Assembly (NCBI GenBank): GCA_041844915.1
Contig: JBGZBY010000027.1
Location: 1 to 51,143, forward strand
Source: W11650 sp041844915
Lineage (GTDB): Bacteria; Bacillota; Clostridia; Lachnospirales; Vallitaleaceae
Direction of reading: 5' to 3'
DNA length: 51,143 nt
Positions within the stretch are counted from its first letter, which is position 1. Each line of letters begins with the position of its first letter. The position numbers and the translations under genes were made by a program. Below, one piece after another: positions 1 to 8,615 of this stretch. Under the pieces are notes generated by a model that was given only the letters and a program-made list of their open reading frames with translations, was not told the origin of the DNA and searched no databases.

Positions 1-429
1 AGAGAAATTGAAAAAAAGATGAAGAAGGGACAAACCCTAGCACACGCTCTGTGAACATGCATTTATCTCTGATCTAAAGCGTGTGCGAGGGTTTGCCTCG
101 GCGACTGATTCGTCAACACCGAGAGGCAGAAAATCCCGCAGGGATTTGCGTTCGACTGTGAAGAGAAAGAGAAATTGAAAAAAAGATGAAGAAGGGGCAA
201 ACTGTTAAAAGAGCAATTAAAAGAAAGATAAAAAAGACAAACCGAAATTTATAGGGAAGCGCCTCGCAAGCATCGCCATCCCTCCCAATTTTGTCATCCC
301 TTTTGGAAGGCGCGTCGAAACTTGCTCCCTACGGTCGCTTCGGACAACGGGCGGCCTTCCAAAAGTCACCCGAGAAAGCACCTTCTCACAGCCGCTTTTG
401 CTGCTTCCGCTCAAAATCAAGAAAGAAAA
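1..429. repeat. Gene-free repeat-rich stretch downstream of the fla/che cluster
   Basis: No credible gene is seen here. A purine-rich 35-bp direct repeat is present at 1-35 and 168-202 with one mismatch, and a degenerate third copy lies at about 210-242. Inverted repeats are found at 31-48/78-95 (one mismatch), at 131-137/141-147 (AAATCCC-GCA-GGGATTT) and at 300-311/354-365 (CTTTTGGAAGGC with its complement). The first copy begins at the window edge, so the array may continue to the left. The 131-147 hairpin is followed by a short T run in the minus direction and could be a weak terminator. Function is unknown. Confidence 0.6.
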
Positions 430-1023
430 TCAAAAATGATTGGTCGGCAGCGTTTGCGTCGATTTTGGCCGATTGGGATCCTTTGGTGGCAACAGCTCCT
501 TTGCCGCCGGGTCGTCGCCACTGATTACTTCAGTGACGATATCCGAATCCACTGCCGGCGTCGCCGCCTTTTTCACGCTTGCCGCTGAATCGCTCTGGGT
601 CTTGGTCGATGAGGCTGGAGTCTGTGCCGGAGCTTCGGTCACCGGCTGTGAAGCTTCTGTCTTGCTATCTGCGGCATCCGCAGCAACGGTCTGTCCCTCG
701 ACCTGATCGGCGCTTTCCTCCGTCTTGGCGGAAGCCTCCGCCGGCTCACTCTCCGCTGCTTCCTTTCCTTCCGCTTCTGCTTCCGTCATCCCCTTCTCCA
801 CCGGTGCTTCCTTGACTGGCGCGGCTGTGGATGACTCACTCTTCTCCGGCTCTGCCGGCAGCTCTGTTAAAAATATCATTCCCAAGGCTCGGGCTCTGTC
901 AATAATCTCTCTTTCCGAGAGCGCCTCCTTCTCCTTGCCGCCAAATTTTAAAAATAGGATCGCCGCAATAATAAAGCCAAATCCAATTCCCAAAACAATA
1001 TACTTTATATTTCCTCGTTTCAT
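430..1023 (-). CDS. Membrane-anchored low-complexity protein, conserved type at fla operon end
   Basis: A 197-residue protein with one N-terminal membrane segment at about residues 9-27. A short charged motif follows (EREIIDRARALGM, about 37-49), and then a long Ala/Glu/Ser/Thr/Lys-rich tail with no recognisable fold. The segment with ERARALGM resembles short clostridial proteins sometimes annotated MltG/YceG-like, but no transglycosylase catalytic domain is present, so I do not assign that activity. The start is supported by AAAGGAG seven bases upstream. It lies beyond the strong terminator that closes the fla/che cluster, so it may have its own promoter or depend on readthrough. A role in motility or the cell envelope is inferred from position only. 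Confidence 0.7.
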   Translation of the reverse strand: MKRGNIKYIVLGIGFGFIIAAILFLKFGGKEKEALSEREIIDRARALGMIFLTELPAEPEKSESSTAAPVKEAPVEKGMTEAEAEGKEAAESEPAEASAKTEESADQVEGQTVAADAADSKTEASQPVTEAPAQTPASSTKTQSDSAASVKKAATPAVDSDIVTEVISGDDPAAKELLPPKDPNRPKSTQTLPTNHF

Positions 1024-1228
1024 TGCTTCTCCTTTATTCCCCGCTGCTTAAAAGCCCAGCCCAAAATTCCAGCAAGCCAACTCAAAGCCCCTTACTAAAG
1101 CTTCCGGTCAGCCCAGCCTTATCTCCCAAATCCTGCCCCTCGTTAAAGCTGCCGCCGCCCTGCGTTACGGCTTACTCCTTTGGTGCTTCCTTTGGTATGC
1201 TTTCCCTTTCCAGCCTTAAATATTTGTC

Positions 1229-1259
1229 AAAAAAAGCCGAAGTCTTTTCCCCTCGGCTT
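1229..1259 (-). terminator. Intrinsic terminator closing the fla/che cluster
   Basis: Read on the minus strand, the stem AAGCCGA pairs with TCGGCTT around a 12-nt loop, and seven T residues follow. It begins 21 bases after the swrB-like stop codon. This is a canonical rho-independent terminator and marks the probable 3' end of the long operon. Confidence 0.85.
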
Positions 1260-1280
1260 CCTGTCTGCTTCTATTTATTT

Positions 1281-1883
1281 TCATCCGCAAAACAGACGAA
1301 TCACCAGCTCTACCTGCCCCTTGCCGATTTGCAGCCGCCTGGCAATGTCACTGGCTGATAGGCCTTGGCTATAGAGCTCTTTGATCTCTTTATTATGGTT
1401 GGAGATCGGCGTTTCCTCTTTCTCCGTCAGGATGTTCTCACCAACCTCGGCAGAGCGCTTCGGCAATCGAGCTGCCGAGTCCTGCGGCAGTTCTTCGCTC
1501 TTTTCCTTGGTCGGCTTGCCCTGTCTGAGGTTATGATCAGCAATCTCCTTCTGCAAGGCTTTTTCCGGAGTTCGAGCTGCCGCCGGATTTTTATGCGCCG
1601 AATATGCCTCTCGGCTCGCCAGCTTTTTTTCCTTTTCCAGAAGCATTTCGTACATCAGCATTGCTTCCTTTTGCTTCTCCGACAATTCCTTATTTAAAAA
1701 TTCTCCGTAATCATGCATCTGCAATATTTTTTGGTTGATTTCTTCTTCATTTAGTCTGGCATCTTCCGCCTTCTCTTTTTCCGCTCTTTTATATTTCTCA
1801 ATCACAATCGCCAAAATTCCGGCAAAGCTGATGGCCATTCCGATCAATACCAAAAAAAGAATCACTTTATCATTGGCTGACAT
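1281..1883 (-). CDS. SwrB-like (DUF6115) membrane-anchored flagellar protein
   Basis: A 200-residue protein with an N-terminal membrane helix (about residues 7-27), a charged coiled-coil central part, a low-complexity linker, and a C-terminal helix-turn-helix-like module containing LYSQGLSASDIARRLQIGKG. This layout, with a final DNA-binding-like motif tethered to the membrane, matches the DUF6115/SwrB family. In Bacillus subtilis, SwrB promotes assembly of the flagellar export apparatus and its gene follows sigD in the fla/che operon. Here too it closes the operon just before a terminator, three genes after fliA. Assignment rests on architecture and position; the linker is not conserved. Ribosome site GAGGAAAAG precedes the ATG. 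Confidence 0.72.
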   Translation of the reverse strand: MSANDKVILFLVLIGMAISFAGILAIVIEKYKRAEKEKAEDARLNEEEINQKILQMHDYGEFLNKELSEKQKEAMLMYEMLLEKEKKLASREAYSAHKNPAAARTPEKALQKEIADHNLRQGKPTKEKSEELPQDSAARLPKRSAEVGENILTEKEETPISNHNKEIKELYSQGLSASDIARRLQIGKGQVELVIRLFCG

Positions 1884-1971
1884 TTCTTTTCCTCACATCT
1901 TTTTTTCTCGATCCCCGAAAAGAGATCAATCAAATATCCTTTTCCAAAGACAGCGAAATAGCAGACCGAAG

Positions 1972-2286
1972 TCAAATCTTGATATCCAAGCGCCGTCCCC
2001 CCTCAAAGATACATTCATTTTCCTTCTTTCCCTCTGCGGGCTTTCTTTTGGGCGGATGATAGGTATAAGTATTTTTTCCCTTGTCCTTGGCATCATCGTC
2101 ATTTTTAGCGCGACTGTCCTCGGTGGTCTTTCGAACGACCTGCTTGCTTCTGTCAACCTCCTTGTTCTGCTGGCTGGCAATATGAAGCTGTTCCACAAGA
2201 GGTCTTTCTTTTTCTGCCTGGTTCATCATCGAAATATCTGCCATCCTCGGCGTCATAATCTGCATATCAATTGGTCTGATCGCCAT
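1972..2286 (-). CDS. Conserved small flagellar-operon protein of unknown function
   Basis: A 104-residue hydrophilic protein that begins MAIRPIDMQIMTPRMADIS and continues into a Lys/Glu/Asp/Gln-rich region without membrane segments. Proteins with this N-terminal pattern are a recurrent uncharacterised member of clostridial flagellar operons between fapA and swrB-like genes, which is exactly its position here. The conserved N-terminus with a disordered tail suggests a short binding peptide, but no partner can be named. AGGAGAAGG lies just upstream of the ATG. The 143-bp gap to fapA holds nothing I recognise. Confidence 0.72.
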   Translation of the reverse strand: MAIRPIDMQIMTPRMADISMMNQAEKERPLVEQLHIASQQNKEVDRSKQVVRKTTEDSRAKNDDDAKDKGKNTYTYHPPKRKPAEGKKENECIFEGGRRLDIKI

Positions 2287-2429
2287 AACCTTCTCCTTTC
2301 TGAAACGCTTCTTTTCCTTATCTCACTGCTCGCCGCAAATCTTCTTCGCCTGCCGCAAGCCTGCACGCCGTCCACGCATCGCCAAGCGCCAAGTTTCTTC
2401 CCTTTAGCGCATTCCCTTGCTCTATTGAC

Positions 2430-3803
2430 CTAGATTGCAAACATCCGTAAATCTGCGCCTTCTCTGATAAATTTTACCGACCGGACATCGTCGCCAATCA
2501 TTCGATTGACATTATTAATTGTCAATCTGGAACCAGAATAAAGTGTTCCGTTCACACGAATTTCTCCCACATTATTGCCGCTCATTTCCTCTTCCAGCTT
2601 CTGAAAATCCTTTTCCATCTTTTGATAACGGGTACTTAGAACGATTTTATTTTTGATGGCCGTGGAATACATTTCCTGCTTGTCCTCGTCTAAACTCCCC
2701 TCCAACTCACGCCGCTTGTTCAGCAAAGTAATAATTTTTTCGATTTGCTCCAGCTCGTTTTTCGTTTTCGGCAGAGTTTTCTTAAGCTCCTCATATTCCT
2801 CTGAAACAACCGGATTAACGCCAACCTCAATTTCTGTAACTGTTCCCATATGCGAACCAAGTGTTGTTGTTTCAACATAATTCCCACAAACAATTCTGCC
2901 ACCGGAGATCAATGCCTTTCGCCCTTCCACAACAACACTGCCGCCGCAGCGAACATTGCTGTGCAGAATTGCACTGGCATGAATATTTCCTCTGACTCTG
3001 ACATTGGACTGCTCGATGTATTTGGTCATTAAATTTCCCTCGGCTTCCAGCGTCGCTCTACCCATACCAGAAATGCCGCTATGCAGGATAATATTTCCGC
3101 CTGCTTTCAAATTGGCTCCCTCTACTACGCCAAATACTTCAATATCTCCGTTTGCCGTCACCTCAAAGCCGGTCAGCACATTGCCTGTTACCACTACATT
3201 GCCTTCAAAAGTAATATTTCCGGTAGAAGTTCCAACATTGTTCGGCACCTGATAGACATCGTTAACCAGCACCGCTCCGTCCTGAAGCATGACCATGCCG
3301 TTTTTGGTGGCAAAGAGCTCTGTTTTATTATCATTGAATACCGTATTTTTGCCCGCCTTGATCGTCATCGGCTTGACCTGCGGCGGCGCCAGCGGAATGC
3401 CCATAATATTGATTCCCGGCTCTCCCTGCACAGCCGGCTCCAGCTTCGCCAAAAGCTGTCCCTGCTTTACATTGGAAATCAAAGCCAAATTCTTATAATC
3501 CACATTTCCGTCCTTGTCTACACTTGGCTTCATATCCTTGCTGGTTTGAAAAAAATATTCGACATTGCCCGGAAAAGGCATCGTCGGTTCCAGCCCCTCT
3601 GCTATCACATAGTCGGTGTATAAATGCTTTTCCTGTAAAATTTCACCAATCCTGTCTTTTAAAATTCCGTTTCTAACTCCCAGCGTCTGCAGCTGACGCA
3701 AAATATCGTCAACAGTCACTGATTCGTCATGTGCTTCAAAGCTAAGCAACGCCTTCATTTTATCCTTGGTTATTTTTATTTCAAATGCTAATTTATTTTC
3801 CAT
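2430..3803 (-). CDS. fapA: FapA/DUF342 family flagellar assembly protein
   Basis: A 457-residue DUF342 (FapA) family protein. The N-terminal third is mixed alpha/beta. The centre (about residues 190-300) shows repeated Gly/Val-rich strands such as GNITFEGNVVVTGNVLTGF, typical of the stacked beta-helix of this family. A predicted coiled coil at about 335-405 and a small C-terminal beta piece follow. Biochemical function is unknown; in several bacteria the family affects flagellar assembly or polar placement. The ribosome site is weak (GGTGT). The gene follows fliA by 19 bases, so it is cotranscribed with it. Confidence 0.85.
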   Translation of the reverse strand: MENKLAFEIKITKDKMKALLSFEAHDESVTVDDILRQLQTLGVRNGILKDRIGEILQEKHLYTDYVIAEGLEPTMPFPGNVEYFFQTSKDMKPSVDKDGNVDYKNLALISNVKQGQLLAKLEPAVQGEPGINIMGIPLAPPQVKPMTIKAGKNTVFNDNKTELFATKNGMVMLQDGAVLVNDVYQVPNNVGTSTGNITFEGNVVVTGNVLTGFEVTANGDIEVFGVVEGANLKAGGNIILHSGISGMGRATLEAEGNLMTKYIEQSNVRVRGNIHASAILHSNVRCGGSVVVEGRKALISGGRIVCGNYVETTTLGSHMGTVTEIEVGVNPVVSEEYEELKKTLPKTKNELEQIEKIITLLNKRRELEGSLDEDKQEMYSTAIKNKIVLSTRYQKMEKDFQKLEEEMSGNNVGEIRVNGTLYSGSRLTINNVNRMIGDDVRSVKFIREGADLRMFAI

Positions 3804-3822
3804 TTTACACCAATCCTATATG

Positions 3823-4590
3823 CTAAATATATGCCAACAGTTCCACATCATCTCCTAAAAACCGCCTCATTTTACGCAATGATTTGGTATGCAGCTGCGA
3901 AACCCTCGATTCGGATACTCCCAATACCAAGCTGATTTCCTTTAAGGTAAGCTCGTCATAATAGTATAGGGATATTACCTTTTTTTCTTTATCCGTCAGC
4001 GCTCCCAGCGCCTCAATCAGCTGCGTTTTAGTTTCTTCCCGACTCATCCGATCAAAGGGCTGATCAAATTTTTTGTATTCCAGACTTTGAACCGAAAATT
4101 CGCCGTTCTGCTCAATATGTTCATCCAAGGAGGTCAAATGCAGCGCCTTGGTTTGATTCTCCCAGCGATAGTATTCCTCCAAAGAAATATTCAATTCCTG
4201 CGCTATAATTTCATCATAGTTCTCGCTGGCCTCATCGACCTCCAGCTTTTGCATTGCCGCATCCAAAAGCCTTTTTTTCTTTCGCAGAGAGCGCGGTACC
4301 CAGTCCATTCGGCGAATATTATCCAAAATCTCTCCTCTGATTCGCAAGGAAGCATAGGTTTCAAATTTATTGCCTTTAGAATAATCAAACTTATCAATCG
4401 CATCAATCAGTCCAAAAACGCCGTATCCGACCAAATCATCAAAATCCACATTATTCCCCAAATACATATTCAGCCTGCCTGCGATGTATTTTACCAGCTG
4501 CGAATACTCAATGATCAGTTTTTCCTTCAGCTTCTCATTGCGCGTCCTGCTATATTCTTCCCATAAGGCATTTTGCTCCGCTAATTCCAT
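3823..4590 (-). CDS. fliA: Flagellar sigma factor FliA/SigD (sigma-28)
   Basis: A 255-residue sigma-70 family factor of the FliA/WhiG group that directs RNA polymerase to late flagellar and chemotaxis promoters. Region 2 (about residues 25-95) includes DFDDLVGYGVFGLIDAIDKF and the region 2.4 stretch ending GEILDNIRRMDWVPRSLR. Region 3 lies at about 100-150, and the region 4 helix-turn-helix (LTLKEISLVLGVSESRVSQL) is near the C-terminus. I chose the ATG at MELAEQ because it gives the family length and avoids overlap with the upstream gene; the longer frame adds an implausible Arg/Lys-rich extension. As in Bacillus, it sits near the distal end of the long operon, so its level should depend on how far transcription proceeds. 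The anti-sigma gene flgM is not in the window. Confidence 0.95.
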   Translation of the reverse strand: MELAEQNALWEEYSRTRNEKLKEKLIIEYSQLVKYIAGRLNMYLGNNVDFDDLVGYGVFGLIDAIDKFDYSKGNKFETYASLRIRGEILDNIRRMDWVPRSLRKKKRLLDAAMQKLEVDEASENYDEIIAQELNISLEEYYRWENQTKALHLTSLDEHIEQNGEFSVQSLEYKKFDQPFDRMSREETKTQLIEALGALTDKEKKVISLYYYDELTLKEISLVLGVSESRVSQLHTKSLRKMRRFLGDDVELLAYI

Positions 4591-4624
4591 ATTGCTCTCA
4601 CTTTCCGCCTTGCCGTAATTTTGG

Positions 4625-4912
4625 TTAAATCGCCTGTTTCTGCTCTGCTTCGGGCTCTTCCTCTTGCAGCGCCTGCTCGGCCTTCTTTCTTTCCTCCTCC
4701 TCTTCCCTTTCTCTGGCTGCTTTCTCCTCCAGTTCTGCAAACAAACGATTGCTCATTCCTTGCAGGATGCTTCCAATTACAAAAAATATGAGAAGCACCG
4801 CCAGCATCGTAAGCGTCAGCCGGAGCAGGCTGTATTGATAGAAATAACCGTAAATCGCTACTAAAATCTCTGCAATCAAGACAATGATCCAATTAAAATT
4901 TTTAATTCTCAT
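4625..4912 (-). CDS. Small two-helix membrane protein in the che-fliA interval
   Basis: A 95-residue protein with two hydrophobic helices (about residues 8-24 and 29-49) followed by a strongly charged Glu/Lys/Arg/Gln tail predicted to be helical and cytoplasmic. Small proteins of this shape between cheD and fliA recur in clostridial flagellar operons, but no function is established. It begins one base after cheD ends on this strand, so translation is probably coupled. It might act as a membrane tether for a motility protein; that is speculation. Confidence 0.75.
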   Translation of the reverse strand: MRIKNFNWIIVLIAEILVAIYGYFYQYSLLRLTLTMLAVLLIFFVIGSILQGMSNRLFAELEEKAAREREEEEERKKAEQALQEEEPEAEQKQAI

Positions 4913-4913
4913 T

Positions 4914-5396
4914 TTAAATAATTTTTACCTCTTTGCCGATCGTTTTTACATGCAAATCACCGTTTTCACTCATAAACTCAATGGTTCGTCCATAGTTTTT
5001 GCCGGTGTCTTCCGCAATCAAACGAATGCCCAATGCTTTCAGCTTCTCCTTGGCGGCGATCGCATTGCGTTCGCCAATTCGCATCAAATCATTCTTTTCT
5101 CCAAAAGAAAACATCTGCGCTCCGCCGGCAATTTTTGCCACCATTCGCGTTTTTGAGGCTCCAAGGCTCAGCATTTGCTTTAACAATTCCTCAATTGCGG
5201 TATCTCCGAATTTTGCCTTATTTTCGTTATTTTTGATCTGGGTACTGTCCGGCAGCATAAAATGAGCCATTCCGCTGATTTTCGTCGAAGTATCGTACAA
5301 CGTCACTCCAATGCAGCTTCCCAGACCCAGAGTTGTCAAATTTTCAGGATATTTTACCGCTTTTAAGTCTGCCATTCCAACTTTAATCAATGCCAT
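4914..5396 (-). CDS. cheD: Chemoreceptor glutamine deamidase CheD
   Basis: A 160-residue CheD. It deamidates specific glutamines of methyl-accepting chemoreceptors and stimulates CheC phosphatase activity. The catalytic set is visible: Thr22, Cys28 in LGLGSCIGVTLYD and His45 in MAHFMLPDS, which match the Cys-His-Thr arrangement of the characterised Thermotoga enzyme. Length is typical. It follows cheC after two bases, the usual neighbour of its binding partner, so the pair probably forms the CheC-CheD adaptation module. No receptor is encoded in the window. Confidence 0.95.
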   Translation of the reverse strand: MALIKVGMADLKAVKYPENLTTLGLGSCIGVTLYDTSTKISGMAHFMLPDSTQIKNNENKAKFGDTAIEELLKQMLSLGASKTRMVAKIAGGAQMFSFGEKNDLMRIGERNAIAAKEKLKALGIRLIAEDTGKNYGRTIEFMSENGDLHVKTIGKEVKII

Positions 5397-5398
5397 AG

Positions 5399-6013
5399 CT
5401 ACATCCCCAAACTCTTAAATATCTTTTCATAGGATTCTGCTTCCGGAATCAGGATAAAATATCCGAAAACCTCTTCCCCTGTTCCGCCGAAGCCCGTTTG
5501 AATCAGCAGTGCCTGATCTCCCACTTTTCCAAATTCAATCGCCGGCACGCTCAAAATTGCTCCTGCCATGTCCACCGCCATATGCGGCACCGTTGGTAAA
5601 ATCTTTAATCCGGTCAAAGAGGACAAAGAATTCAAATACGCTCCCGTGATGATATTTCCTATTTCCTGCAATGCCGACAAGTCCATATCGGTAAATTCGG
5701 AAAAGTCCTCTAAATCCCTTCCCATTAACAGATTAACCAAATGATGCGCCGATACCTGCTCCTGCACAAACATCATCATGCCCTGCACATCGCCCTCAAT
5801 ACCAAGCAAAATGCCAACTACCAGATTTTCTTCTCCACCCAAAATTTGAGAAATTTTCTCAATCTTAATAAGCTCCGCCTTGGGTACTCCCATATCGACT
5901 TTTTTGTTAATCATCTGGGAAAGGGCTGTTGTTGCATTTCCGGCTCCAATATTTCCCAGCTCCCGCAGTACGTCCAACCGTGTCGGATCCAGATTGCCAT
6001 ATTCTCTGTCCAT
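5399..6013 (-). CDS. cheC: CheY-P phosphatase CheC
   Basis: A 204-residue CheC of the CheC/CheX/FliY family that removes phosphate from CheY-P. Both phosphatase half-sites are intact: Glu18/Asn21 in LDVLRELGNIGAGNATTALS and Glu117/Asn120 in LSALQEIGNIITGAYLNSLS. The ATG used here follows AAGGAGG at optimal spacing; a longer frame with 12 more residues lacks such a site. It lies between cheW and cheD. With FliY at the switch, the cell has two CheC-type phosphatases in this cluster. Confidence 0.95.
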   Translation of the reverse strand: MDREYGNLDPTRLDVLRELGNIGAGNATTALSQMINKKVDMGVPKAELIKIEKISQILGGEENLVVGILLGIEGDVQGMMMFVQEQVSAHHLVNLLMGRDLEDFSEFTDMDLSALQEIGNIITGAYLNSLSSLTGLKILPTVPHMAVDMAGAILSVPAIEFGKVGDQALLIQTGFGGTGEEVFGYFILIPEAESYEKIFKSLGM

Positions 6014-6023
6014 ATTTGCCTCC

Positions 6024-6491
6024 TTATTCCGCAATAATCTGCTCCACATTAAACAGCGAAATCAGCCGATCCTCCAATTTGCCCACACCATAGATATATT
6101 TTGATTTTTTGTCCGTACCTTCCTTGACTTGCTTGTCGATCTGGTCATCCTCTAAAATCAATACTTCCATTACTTCGTCAACAAATAATCCGATCAAATT
6201 GCCGTCCACGCTGACAATGATGATCCTTGTCTGATTCGTAATCACATCCGGCTCCAAATCAAGCTTGATCCGAAGGCTCATAATCGGAATGATTTCACCT
6301 CTTAAATTGATAACTCCCTTAATATATTCCGGCACATTTGGCACTCTGGTAATGGAAGTCATCCGCACAATATTTTGAATATAGTTGATGCTGATGCCAA
6401 ACTGCTCCTTATTAAACCGAATCACAATGTACTGCTTCAATGTTTGATCCGCCACTTCCAATTCCGCCGATCCCTTTTTATTGCTTTCCAT
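6024..6491 (-). CDS. cheW: Chemotaxis coupling protein CheW
   Basis: A 155-residue single CheW domain, an SH3-like double beta barrel that couples receptors to the kinase CheA in the chemosensory array. Typical family segments are present: FGISINYIQNIVRM, then TRVPNVPEYIKGVINLRGEI and a C-terminal ISLFNVEQII. A short Ser/Lys/Glu-rich N-terminal extension precedes the domain. AAAGGAGGAGAT is placed properly before the ATG. It lies 11 bases after cheA, which it binds. Confidence 0.96.
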   Translation of the reverse strand: MESNKKGSAELEVADQTLKQYIVIRFNKEQFGISINYIQNIVRMTSITRVPNVPEYIKGVINLRGEIIPIMSLRIKLDLEPDVITNQTRIIIVSVDGNLIGLFVDEVMEVLILEDDQIDKQVKEGTDKKSKYIYGVGKLEDRLISLFNVEQIIAE

Positions 6492-6502
6492 GATCTCCTC
6501 CT

Positions 6503-8614
6503 TTAAAACAGTGAGCTGACATCTAAAATCAATGCCACTTCCCCGTTGCCCAAAATCGTAGCTCCGGCAATATTCTTGACATCTTTCAGATATTGGCCAA
6601 GATTTTTGATGACAACCTCCTGCTGTCCAATCAAATTATCCACTGCCAAAGCCAAAAGCTTTTCGCCGCGATTGACGATAACCACCGTCAATTTCTGTCT
6701 TGTCACTTCCTCCTTGCGCACGATACCCAGCGCCTTTTCCAGATGGCAAATCGGAATGACTTTGTTGCGCAGATGGATCACTTCCTCATTTTGTACATAC
6801 TTGATCTCGGAAATATCAACATCCTCAATTGTTTGGATGGTGCTTAAGGGAATCGCATACTTCTCGTTGCCGATTTCTACCATCAAGCCTTGAATAATAG
6901 CAAGCGTCAGAGGCAGGCGAATAATAAATTTACTGCCCTTAGTCAGCTCGGTCTTGACCTCGATATCTCCGCCTAAGCCCTCAATCTTAGTCTTGACCAC
7001 ATCCAGTCCAACGCCTCTACCCGATACATCTGAAATTTTTTCCGCTGTCGAAAAGCTTGGACGAAACAGCAGCCCGATAATCTCCTTATCCTGCATCGAA
7101 GCCGCTTCCTCCTCCGTGATCGCGCCTTTTTCCACCGCCTTATTGCGAACCTTTTCCACGTCGATGCCGTTGCCGTCGTCTGATACCTCGATCACTACAT
7201 TGTTTCCGTCCTGATAGGCATCCAGATAAACATGACCCACCTCGTCCTTGCCTCTGGCAATCCGAACCTCCGTTGATTCCAAGCCATGATCCGCCGAATT
7301 GCGAATAAGATGAACCAGCGGATCGCCGATTTCGTCTATTACAGTACGGTCAATCTCTGTTTCTTCTCCGGACATTTCCAGCTCCATCTTTTTGTTCAGA
7401 TTTCTCGACAGGTCGCGAATCAAGCGGGGGAAACGGTTAAAGACTCGCTCGACCGGTACCATTCGCACCTTCATTACGGATTCGTGGAGATTGGTTGTGA
7501 TTCTTTCCAAATATTCAATCTGCTCATTGGAATTCTGGCTGCCCTTGCTAACGGTTTCCAGTCCATTCTTGACAATAATCAATTCGCTGACCAGATTCAT
7601 CAGATTGTCCAAGCGCTCGACATCGACCCGTACCGTCGTATTGGTCTTTGGCGTATTACTGCTTTCTGCTTTGGCTGGAGCCGGCTTGGCTGCCGCTGCT
7701 GCTGGCATTGCCGCCGCCTTGGCTGCTGGTTCTGTCTTGCCCGCCGCTTCCGGAGCAGTCTCCTTCTTCGGCTCCTCCTTCGTTTCCGGCTTCGGCTCTT
7801 CGGGCGCCTTCTCCAATGCAGCATCAACTAATCCGACCTCGACCTCCGCCACCTCGCTGATTCCAGAAACCTCCTTGATCAGTTCTTCCTTGTCATGTTC
7901 TGTGACCATGTAAATGAAGAATTCCTGCTCAAACTTTTCTTCCTCAATGTCTTGAACGGATGGTTCGGTCTTGATAATCTCTCCCATATCTTCCAGTGTT
8001 TTATAAACAATAAATGCTCTGGCAGCCTTCAGCATACTCTTTTCATCGATTTTTACTCTTACGGAAAAAGCCAGCATCCCGCTTTCATTCGCTTTTTGAA
8101 TAATATTTTGCTCAAATTCATTTAGGGCAACCTTTATGCTTGCCACTTCCTTTTGTTTTTCCGGCGCTGTCTCTACTGTTGCTGCCGGCGCAGCGGCAGA
8201 AGCCGATGCCGACGACTCACCAACGGTGCCGCCGTTTTTCAAAATTTCATTGAGCTGTTCAATAATCCCCGTATAGGCTTCCTCGCCTTCTCCGCCGGTA
8301 TTGGTGATTTCCTCCACATACTGCTCCAGCGCATCCAGACACTGAAATAAAATATCCAACAGTTCCGGCGTAATATGAATCTTTCCGGTACGGATCTCCG
8401 ACAATACATTTTCCATGTTATGCGTCAGACTGTTCATCCGCATGAAGCCCATCATTCCCGCCATGCCCTTTAAGGTATGCGCGACCCGAAAGACGCTGTT
8501 AATCATGTCAATTTCTTCCGGTGAATTTTCTAGTACCAGCAAAGTTTCATTTAAGCTTTGCAAATGCTCCTTGGATTCTTCTATGAACATTTCTAAATAT
8601 TGGGATGTATCCAT
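6503..8614 (-). CDS. cheA: Chemotaxis histidine kinase CheA
   Basis: A 703-residue CheA. P1 (about residues 1-110) carries the phosphorylated His46 in RVAHTLKGMAGMMG. P2 (about 160-270) is a CheY/CheB docking domain. A low-complexity Pro/Ala/Lys/Glu linker follows, then P3 dimerisation, the P4 ATPase domain with N box HLIRNSADHGLES and G boxes SDDGNGIDVEKV and GRGVGLDVVK, and the P5 CheW-like domain at the C-terminus. GGAGGTAC eight bases upstream fixes the start at MDTSQYLEMF; a frame 13 residues longer overlaps cheB. It phosphorylates CheY and CheB, both encoded in this cluster. Confidence 0.97.
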   Translation of the reverse strand: MDTSQYLEMFIEESKEHLQSLNETLLVLENSPEEIDMINSVFRVAHTLKGMAGMMGFMRMNSLTHNMENVLSEIRTGKIHITPELLDILFQCLDALEQYVEEITNTGGEGEEAYTGIIEQLNEILKNGGTVGESSASASAAAPAATVETAPEKQKEVASIKVALNEFEQNIIQKANESGMLAFSVRVKIDEKSMLKAARAFIVYKTLEDMGEIIKTEPSVQDIEEEKFEQEFFIYMVTEHDKEELIKEVSGISEVAEVEVGLVDAALEKAPEEPKPETKEEPKKETAPEAAGKTEPAAKAAAMPAAAAAKPAPAKAESSNTPKTNTTVRVDVERLDNLMNLVSELIIVKNGLETVSKGSQNSNEQIEYLERITTNLHESVMKVRMVPVERVFNRFPRLIRDLSRNLNKKMELEMSGEETEIDRTVIDEIGDPLVHLIRNSADHGLESTEVRIARGKDEVGHVYLDAYQDGNNVVIEVSDDGNGIDVEKVRNKAVEKGAITEEEAASMQDKEIIGLLFRPSFSTAEKISDVSGRGVGLDVVKTKIEGLGGDIEVKTELTKGSKFIIRLPLTLAIIQGLMVEIGNEKYAIPLSTIQTIEDVDISEIKYVQNEEVIHLRNKVIPICHLEKALGIVRKEEVTRQKLTVVIVNRGEKLLALAVDNLIGQQEVVIKNLGQYLKDVKNIAGATILGNGEVALILDVSSLF

Positions 8615-8615
8615 T

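Noticed and set aside
300..365. 12-bp inverted repeat after the last gene as a terminator
   Set aside because: No T run follows on either strand and the loop is 42 nt; it is better kept as a repeat.
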